A stretch of DNA of 6,528 nucleotides from Candidatus Gastranaerophilales bacterium (GTDB taxonomy: Bacteria > Cyanobacteriota > Vampirovibrionia > Gastranaerophilales > Gastranaerophilaceae), in NCBI GenBank assembly GCA_944326625.1, contig CALVER010000082.1:1-6528 (forward strand), written 5' to 3'. A program made the position numbers and the translations under genes. Below are positions 1 to 4,061 of this stretch, in pieces. Numbering within the stretch: the stretch's first letter is position 1; each line of letters opens with the position of its first letter. Under the pieces are notes generated by a model that was not told where the DNA came from, ran no database searches, and saw nothing but the letters and a program-made list of their open reading frames with translations.

Positions 1-5
1 TGTCC

Positions 6-34
6 ATTGTAGCAGATTTCGTAAAATTGTGCAA
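6..34 (-). promoter_or_regulatory. Possible leftward extended -10 promoter at window edge
   Basis: Read on the minus strand, TTGCAC (34 to 29) is followed by a 17-bp spacer that ends in TGC, then TACAAT (11 to 6). The -10 matches consensus at five of six bases and carries the extended TGn element. The -35 matches only in its first three bases. The predicted start lies just beyond the left edge, so the transcribed gene is not visible. A divergent gene to the left of the winged-helix gene would explain it. Promoter-like strings are common in AT-rich DNA, so this is tentative. Confidence 0.35.
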
Positions 35-80
35 CTTATAATTACTCCAGAAATATGATAAAAAATTTTAACGGTTTGAG

Positions 81-86
81 TAAAAT
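81..86 (+). promoter_or_regulatory. -10 hexamer placed for a leaderless transcript
   Basis: TAAAAT ends six bases before the ATG at 93. Standard -10 geometry therefore puts the transcription start on the A of the start codon. There is no Shine-Dalgarno sequence in the upstream bases. I see no convincing -35 at 15-19 bp spacing. Alternative -10-like strings occur at 37-42 (TATAAT) and 54-59 (TATGAT), also with poor -35 partners. They would give a leader of a few tens of bases, still without a ribosome binding site. Confidence 0.45.
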
Positions 87-92
87 ACTTGT

Positions 93-416
93 ATGTACGA
101 GTACGAATTGGAATATGAAGACAAAGAGCTCAAAAAAGTCGGTCTTGAGCTGATGTTTATGACGCCGGAAAAGTGTGAAAAGTCTGACGGCATTACTGCG
201 GTTGAGCTGGCAAAGCTTGTTGATCTGCCGGTTGATGTCGTTAAGAAAAAGCTTAATATTCTAAAAGATGCCGGAATTGTCCGCGTAAAAGGGATTAATC
301 CGAAGTTTTGGAAGTTTGATGAGTATAATTTCCAACGCATGGATGAGCATGACGATATTTTTAAACTTTTGTGCAGCTTTGATGACGTGGATTTTGACAG
401 ATATTTTACTTATTAA
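93..416 (+). CDS. Small winged-helix-like protein, possible DNA-binding regulator
   Basis: A 107-residue soluble protein of unknown specific role. Residues 34-62 look like a helix-turn-helix: a helix around TAVELAKLVDL, a turn at P46, then a longer helix PVDVVKKKLNILKDAGI. A basic, aromatic hairpin follows at about 63-80 (VRVKGINPKFWKFDEYNF), as expected for the wing of a MarR/ArsR-type winged helix. The N-terminus (1-11) and the tail (83-103) are strongly acidic, which is unusual for a pure DNA binder and may instead mediate protein contacts. The start is forced: an in-frame TAA at 81-83 precedes it and no ATG, GTG or TTG codon lies between. No Shine-Dalgarno site is present, so a leaderless mRNA is likely. 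The gene converges on mnmE with one base between stop codons. The fold assignment is inference from sequence pattern. Confidence 0.75.
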   Translation: MYEYELEYEDKELKKVGLELMFMTPEKCEKSDGITAVELAKLVDLPVDVVKKKLNILKDAGIVRVKGINPKFWKFDEYNFQRMDEHDDIFKLLCSFDDVDFDRYFTY

Positions 417-417
417 A

Positions 418-1758
418 CTATTTCCCTATGCAGAAATTACTAAAAACATTGTCTAAAATTTCTTCGGTTATGGATTCTCCGATAACTTCGTTGAATGCTG
501 CTAATGTGTCCCTTACATCAATTGATATTAAATCCAGCAGTTCATGTCTGTCTATGCCCTCTAAAGCACGTACCAAACATTCACGGGCTTTGGAAAAACA
601 TTTTTCTTGACGTTTATTTATTACAAATTCGGTTTCTTCGTTTGTAAAGTTATATACGTTAGTTTTAATCTTTTCCCGTAATTTGTCTATGCCTTCGCCG
701 GTTAATGTTGAAATATAAATGGCTTTTTTATCTCTGCGTTTTTCGATTAAATCGCATTTGTTTGCTATAATAAGATGTTTTTTATCTTTTATAAGGTCAT
801 AAATTTCTTTGTCTTCTTTGGTAAGGCCGCTTGCCGAATCGTAGATAAATAATATCAAATCAGCATCTCTGGCGGATTGTTTGGAAAATTCTATACCTAT
901 TCCTTCAACCTTGCCGACATCTTCGGTATCTCGTATTCCTGCTGTATCAATAAGCGTGACCGCTACATCCATGTCCAGTGTTTCTGTTAAAACATCCCTT
1001 GTGGTTCCTGCAACATCCGTGACAATTGCTCTGTTTACATTCAGAAGTTTGTTAAACAGCGAAGATTTGCCAACATTTGGACGTCCTACAATCGCTACTT
1101 TTATCCCCTGTCTCAGAATATCGGATGATTTTGCGCAGACAAGAACTCTGTCGATTTCTTTAAGTAGTTTATTAAATTCAATTTTTAAAAGATCGTAATT
1201 CGGGTCGCGTATATCATCAGGAAAATCTAAAGATGCGACTATTAAGGACAAGCTTATAAAGAGTTGTTTTTTTAACTCCTGTATTTCATGAAATAGCGCT
1301 CCAGAAAGATTATTTGCGGATTTTTTTGCAAAGTTTTGTGTCTTGGCATGGATTAAATCTGCTACGGCTTCCGCTCTTGACAAATCAATTTTGTTATTCA
1401 GAAATGCTCTTTTGCTAAATTCGCCCCTATCCGCTATTCTTGCACCGTTTTGTAAAATCAGGTCGAGAATATTTCTTAATACATTCACTCCGCCATGACA
1501 TTGAATTTCTATCACATCTTCTCCTGTGAAGCTGTGCGGCTTTGCAAATGCCAGAATTATAACTTCGTCAATTTTATTGCCGTCATCATCTTTTATCCAG
1601 CCATGTGCAATTTGTCCGGGATAAATTGGCTGCCCGTAAAATATTTTTTTCGTGATATAAAAACTGTCGTCACCTGAGATTCTTATTACTCCTACTCCGC
1701 CGGTGCCTATTGGTGTTGCTATTGCTACTATTGTATCGAAAGTATTAATTGTTGTCAT
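418..1758 (-). CDS. mnmE: tRNA uridine-5-carboxymethylaminomethyl(34) synthesis GTPase MnmE
   Basis: MnmE (TrmE) works with MnmG in the cytoplasm to install the carboxymethylaminomethyl group, or its glycine- or ammonium-derived forms, on wobble uridine 34 of certain tRNAs. It uses methylenetetrahydrofolate and GTP hydrolysis. The 446 residues match the usual length of about 450. The N-terminal folate-binding domain opens with DTIVAIATPIGTGGVGVIRISG (from residue 8) and is followed by the helical domain. The inserted G domain shows G1 GRPNVGKS (225-232), G2 GTTRD (251-255), G3 DTAG (271-274) and G4 NKCD (333-336). E285, in VEGIGI, aligns with the catalytic glutamate of the E. coli enzyme. The protein ends in the family signature FCIGK, whose cysteine is conserved. 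An in-frame TAA lies two codons upstream of the ATG, which fixes the start. No Shine-Dalgarno is present, and the -10 placement predicts a leaderless mRNA. It appears intact and functional. Confidence 0.98.
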   Translation of the reverse strand: MTTINTFDTIVAIATPIGTGGVGVIRISGDDSFYITKKIFYGQPIYPGQIAHGWIKDDDGNKIDEVIILAFAKPHSFTGEDVIEIQCHGGVNVLRNILDLILQNGARIADRGEFSKRAFLNNKIDLSRAEAVADLIHAKTQNFAKKSANNLSGALFHEIQELKKQLFISLSLIVASLDFPDDIRDPNYDLLKIEFNKLLKEIDRVLVCAKSSDILRQGIKVAIVGRPNVGKSSLFNKLLNVNRAIVTDVAGTTRDVLTETLDMDVAVTLIDTAGIRDTEDVGKVEGIGIEFSKQSARDADLILFIYDSASGLTKEDKEIYDLIKDKKHLIIANKCDLIEKRRDKKAIYISTLTGEGIDKLREKIKTNVYNFTNEETEFVINKRQEKCFSKARECLVRALEGIDRHELLDLISIDVRDTLAAFNEVIGESITEEILDNVFSNFCIGK

Positions 1759-1764
1759 AACTTA

Positions 1765-1793
1765 ATTATACATGAAAACTTTTTTAATGTATA
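1765..1793 (-). promoter_or_regulatory. mnmE promoter (leaderless geometry)
   Basis: On the minus strand, TATACA (1793 to 1788) is followed by a 17-bp spacer and a consensus TATAAT (1770 to 1765). The -35 matches TTGACA at four of six bases. Six bases follow the -10 before the mnmE ATG, so the predicted +1 is position 1758, the A of AUG itself. No Shine-Dalgarno fits in this gap. It occupies the same DNA as the promoter for the opposite gene. Confidence 0.7.
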
Positions 1794-1795
1794 AT
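1767..1795 (+). promoter_or_regulatory. TPR-gene promoter (leaderless geometry)
   Basis: TATACA (1767-1772), a 17-bp spacer and TATAAT (1790-1795) form a plus-strand sigma-70-type promoter. It has exactly the same hexamers and spacing as the mnmE promoter on the other strand. The predicted +1 is 1802, or 1803 if the usual purine preference holds, while the ATG is at 1803. The transcript would therefore have no leader or a single-base leader. The interval before the ATG is only A and T, with no ribosome binding site. Confidence 0.7.
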
Positions 1796-1802
1796 AAAAA
1801 TT

Positions 1803-3554
1803 ATGGAAAAAATTAATGAGCTTATTACGGATAATAAATTTGAACAGGCAAAAGAAAGACTGGAAGAAGTTTTAAGAACTAATCCAAAAAATATTGAAGC
1901 TTTAAAACTTTTGGGGCTTTGTTACGTTAATTTGGAAAAATATAAAGAAGGACAAAGTATTTTTGAAACGGTTGTGAAATATTTGCCTGATGATGCTTCA
2001 AGCTGGTTTTATCTTGCGAATTGCTATGATAATCTTGAAGATTTTTTGCATGCAAAAACCGCATATCTTGAAGTTATAAAGCTTAGACCTGAATATGTGG
2101 AAGCTTATAAAAATTTATGTGTTGTTTATGTTAAGTCAAATGACGCTCAAAAAGCAGTTGAACTTGGCAAAAAAGCGCTTGAACTCGTGCAAGATGATTA
2201 TTCTGTCTATTATATTATCGGCACTGCCAGCATGACTCTTAAAAATTTTGAAGACAGTGTTTATTATCTTGAAAAAGCACTTGAATTAAATCCCGAACAT
2301 TCACAGCTTTATAATAATCTCGGGACATGCTATGTGACTATCGGAAATCTTGACAAGGCTTATGAAAATTATTTGAAGGCAAGCGAGTATGATCCGGATA
2401 ATTCCGTGACTTATTTTAATATCGCATCTGTTTTACAGATTCAAAACAAGCACAAAGAGGCATGTGAATATTTTAAAAAAGCTTATGAAAAAGAACCTCT
2501 TGACAGCTATCTCGTTGCGCTTGCTCTTTCTGAGGTTAAATGCGGCGATATTAAGTCCGCGATTGAACATTATAAATATTTGATTGTGCATTATCCCGAA
2601 AAACACAATTATCAATATAATTTGGTTTGCTGTTATGAATTAATAGGCGAGTATCAGCTTGCGGTTAATATTTTGCAAAATCTCGTCATGTTAAATCCAA
2701 AATCCGTAAATATGGCGCATAAGCTCGCAAATCTTTATCTCAAGCTTAATCAGCCGCAGTATGCCAAACAGATTTTTGAAAAAATCTTAATTCAGGGTAA
2801 TGTATCTTTTGAACTTTATTATGAATTCGCTCATGTCTGCATTTTGACTAATGATTTTGAAAGAGCCGAAAAGATTTTGAAAAAAGTCATTGAGCTTAAT
2901 CCCGAATATGCTCCGGCACATAAAGATCTTGGCGTTATTTATCTTACAAAGCGTTTATTTGATTACGCAAAAGATGAGTTTGAAACCGCCTATAAACTTG
3001 CTCCTGATAATTATTCAATTATTTTTGAATATGCAAATTATCTTCATGCTACGACTGATTTTAATCGTGCCGATGAAATGTACAGTAAAGCTCTGGCTAT
3101 TGAACCGGAAAATCCTAATGCACTTGGTTTTTCCGCATTAAATAAAATTCAGCTTCAGGATTTGGATAATGCAAAAGAACAAATTGACAGCGCATTGAAA
3201 TTTGCTAATGATCAGCCGTTTTTATTGTTTATTGCAGGCAAAATAAGATTTTTGTTAAAAGATTACGAGGAAGCCAAAAGATTTTTGATAAAATCTTATG
3301 AAGGCGATAAAACAAATGACTGTGAAAATCTTCTCGGGCTTTGTTATTTTGAATTAGGCAATTACGAGCAGGCAAATTCAATATTTAAAAATCTGCTTGA
3401 AAAAAGTCCCATGAATATAAATATTCTCTTAAACAGTGCAAAGTGCTATGCAAAGCTTAACAATAATGACGCAGCTTTAGAACAGCTTGAGCATGCCGTG
3501 GAAATTTTTCCCGATTGCGAGGAAGCTCAAGAGCTTATTCGTGAATTGTCCTGA
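1803..3554 (+). CDS. Cytoplasmic protein built of about 17 tetratricopeptide repeats
   Basis: A 583-residue protein that is essentially all TPR. I can lay out 17 consecutive units, mostly of 34 residues. The first is a shortened unit at 1-29 and the last spans about 538-571, with a 12-residue tail. Units show the typical pattern of small residues at helix contacts, a Y/F near the middle and a closing pro-acidic pair, for example YYLEKALELNPE (about 154-165) and DEFETAYKLAPD (about 391-402). Three or four units are 33 or 35 long. TPR solenoids bind peptides or proteins, and no catalytic domain is attached. There is no signal peptide or membrane segment, so it should be cytoplasmic. Its partner cannot be read from sequence. 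An in-frame TAA at 1785-1787 and the lack of any NTG codon before 1803 fix the start. No Shine-Dalgarno is present. It diverges from mnmE and ends just before a stem-loop. Confidence 0.93.
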   Translation: MEKINELITDNKFEQAKERLEEVLRTNPKNIEALKLLGLCYVNLEKYKEGQSIFETVVKYLPDDASSWFYLANCYDNLEDFLHAKTAYLEVIKLRPEYVEAYKNLCVVYVKSNDAQKAVELGKKALELVQDDYSVYYIIGTASMTLKNFEDSVYYLEKALELNPEHSQLYNNLGTCYVTIGNLDKAYENYLKASEYDPDNSVTYFNIASVLQIQNKHKEACEYFKKAYEKEPLDSYLVALALSEVKCGDIKSAIEHYKYLIVHYPEKHNYQYNLVCCYELIGEYQLAVNILQNLVMLNPKSVNMAHKLANLYLKLNQPQYAKQIFEKILIQGNVSFELYYEFAHVCILTNDFERAEKILKKVIELNPEYAPAHKDLGVIYLTKRLFDYAKDEFETAYKLAPDNYSIIFEYANYLHATTDFNRADEMYSKALAIEPENPNALGFSALNKIQLQDLDNAKEQIDSALKFANDQPFLLFIAGKIRFLLKDYEEAKRFLIKSYEGDKTNDCENLLGLCYFELGNYEQANSIFKNLLEKSPMNINILLNSAKCYAKLNNNDAALEQLEHAVEIFPDCEEAQELIRELS

Positions 3555-3558
3555 TACT

Positions 3559-3590
3559 AAAAAATCGGCTTTCGATGACAGCCGACTTTA
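3559..3590 (-). terminator. Intrinsic terminator of the 52-residue gene, possibly shared
   Basis: TCGGCT (3565-3570) pairs with AGCCGA (3580-3585) around a 9-base loop. On the minus strand the hairpin is followed directly by six T residues (complement of 3559-3564), a classical intrinsic terminator about 25 bases past the stop of the small minus-strand gene. Flanking G-U and A-U pairs can lengthen the stem. On the plus strand the hairpin follows the TPR stop codon by 10 bases, but only a weak T run follows. Termination of the TPR transcript here is therefore less certain. Confidence 0.8.
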
Positions 3591-3612
3591 AAGAAAATCT
3601 ATTTAGTTTTGT

Positions 3613-3771
3613 TTAAGCGAGTCCTAAAACTTTTTTGTACCATGAGAATGTTTCTAATTCTAAACCATTAAAAGTTGTCTTTAGGCATTGGGCTTTTAAA
3701 TAGTCTTCGAACTCGTCATTGAATTTGGATTTGACCTTTTTTTCTTCGGTCTTTGTTACGAGTGTTGCCAT
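3613..3771 (-). CDS. Small hypothetical protein, 52 residues
   Basis: A 52-codon gene starting MATLVTKTEEKKVKSKF and ending ETFSWYKKVLGLA. I do not recognise the family. Residues 7-17 are lysine- and glutamate-rich and probably flexible or helical. Residues 17-31 (FNDEFEDYLKAQCLK) could form an amphipathic helix, and the C-terminus is aromatic and hydrophobic (F42, W44, Y45). There is no membrane span or signal peptide, so it is probably a small cytoplasmic protein. The case for a real gene is contextual: AAGGAG lies nine bases before the ATG, an extended -10 promoter lies about 42 bases upstream, and an intrinsic terminator lies about 25 bases downstream. It is a self-contained transcription unit, divergent from the exported TPR gene and convergent with the cytoplasmic one. 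The function is unknown. Confidence 0.8.
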   Translation of the reverse strand: MATLVTKTEEKKVKSKFNDEFEDYLKAQCLKTTFNGLELETFSWYKKVLGLA

Positions 3772-3780
3772 AGAATCCTA

Positions 3781-3786
3781 CTCCTT
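3781..3786 (-). promoter_or_regulatory. Shine-Dalgarno site of the 52-residue gene
   Basis: On the minus strand AAGGAG lies nine bases before the ATG at 3771, and a second AGGA lies four bases before it. This is a normal ribosome binding site. It contrasts with the three leaderless-looking genes in the left half of the window and supports translation of this short frame. Confidence 0.8.
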
Positions 3787-3819
3787 TTCCTTCAGTTATT
3801 TTTCTATAACTTCGTGTAT

Positions 3820-3848
3820 ATTATAGCACGTTATTAAGAATTTTTCTA
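3820..3848 (-). promoter_or_regulatory. Extended -10 promoter of the 52-residue gene
   Basis: On the minus strand, TAGAAA (3848 to 3843; four of six matches to TTGACA) is followed by a 17-bp spacer ending in TGC, then a consensus TATAAT (3825 to 3820). The TGCTATAAT string is an extended -10. The predicted start is near 3813, giving a leader of about 42 bases that carries the Shine-Dalgarno site. Confidence 0.75.
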
Positions 3849-3862
3849 GTAGTATAAAAGAC

Positions 3863-3991
3863 GTAAAAATAAAAACTTGCGCAGGAAAAGGGATTTAATT
3901 GTAAATTTTTGTTAAGAATTTGCCGGAGAATTATAGCGGTAAATTTTTATAATTCTTAAGAATTAATTTTAAAGAAGTAAATTTTTGTTAA
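3863..3991 (+). repeat. Direct repeats on a 38-bp register upstream of the exported TPR gene
   Basis: GTAAATTTTTGTTAA occurs exactly at 3901-3915 and 3977-3991. A partial copy, GTAAATTTTT, lies midway at 3939-3948, so the three starts are exactly 38 bp apart. A weak fourth match, GTAAAAAT, starts at 3863, again 38 bp earlier. The intervening sequence is not conserved, so these look like spaced binding sites rather than a recently duplicated tandem repeat. The last copy ends about 20 bp before the -35 of the exported TPR gene, a usual place for activator sites. Which protein binds is unknown. Confidence 0.55.
3950..3965. repeat. 16-bp perfect palindrome in the control region
   Basis: TAATTCTTAAGAATTA is its own reverse complement. 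The half-site TTAAGAATT also occurs at 3834-3842 and 3912-3920 in the same intergenic region. It lies between two of the 38-bp-spaced repeats and about 48 bp upstream of the -35 at 4013. It could be a dimeric regulator site. AT-only sequence makes short palindromes easier by chance, so the confidence concerns the pattern, not the function. Confidence 0.5.
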
Positions 3992-4012
3992 TAAAAGCAA
4001 TGTGAATTCAAC

Positions 4013-4041
4013 TTTACACGGAATGAATTTTTTGGTAAAAT
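4013..4041 (+). promoter_or_regulatory. Promoter of the exported TPR gene
   Basis: TTTACA (4013-4018), a 17-bp spacer ending in TGG, and TAAAAT (4036-4041) form a near-consensus sigma-70-type promoter with an extended -10. The predicted start is about 4048. It places the ATG codons at 4002 and 4023 upstream of, or inside, the promoter, so neither should be in the mRNA. This decides the start of the downstream gene. Confidence 0.8.
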
Positions 4042-4049
4042 GTATATTG

Positions 4050-4054
4050 AGGAG
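4050..4054 (+). promoter_or_regulatory. Shine-Dalgarno site that points to an ATT start codon
   Basis: AGGAG sits right after the predicted transcription start. Seven bases separate it from the in-frame ATT at 4062, an ideal spacing. No ATG, GTG or TTG codon in frame lies within useful distance downstream of it. Confidence 0.7.
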
Positions 4055-4061
4055 CAGGGAA

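Larger units (their letters stand above)
1765..1795. repeat. Perfect 9-bp inverted repeat forming overlapping divergent promoters
   Basis: The arms ATTATACAT (1765-1773) and ATGTATAAT (1787-1795) are exact reverse complements around a 13-bp centre. Each arm contains TATAAT in one orientation and TATACA in the other. It therefore serves as -10 for one gene and -35 for its neighbour. Two RNA polymerases could not occupy both promoters at once, so mnmE and the TPR gene should compete for initiation. The arms could instead, or also, be a dimeric repressor operator. Confidence 0.75.

Noticed and set aside
3..41. A 12-codon open stretch ending in TAA (SIVADFVKLCNL), possibly the end of an upstream gene
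   Set aside because: Too short to support, and it overlaps a plausible leftward promoter. The neighbouring frame is also open to 58, so neither can be preferred.
68..340. A 90-codon minus-strand frame under the winged-helix gene
   Set aside because: It is serine- and phenylalanine-rich antisense of a better-supported gene, with no promoter or ribosome binding site that I can see.
881..1198. A 105-codon plus-strand frame opposite mnmE
   Set aside because: It is serine-, threonine- and isoleucine-rich antisense of a certain gene and encodes nothing recognisable.
3863..3991. A CRISPR array, because of the 38-bp periodicity
   Set aside because: Only about 10-15 bases are conserved per unit, the spacers are low-complexity and short, and no cas gene is present.
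4002..4061. The ATG codons at 4002 and 4023 as starts of the exported TPR protein
   Set aside because: They lie upstream of or within the predicted promoter, lack a spaced Shine-Dalgarno, and would add a non-typical n-region before a clean signal peptide.
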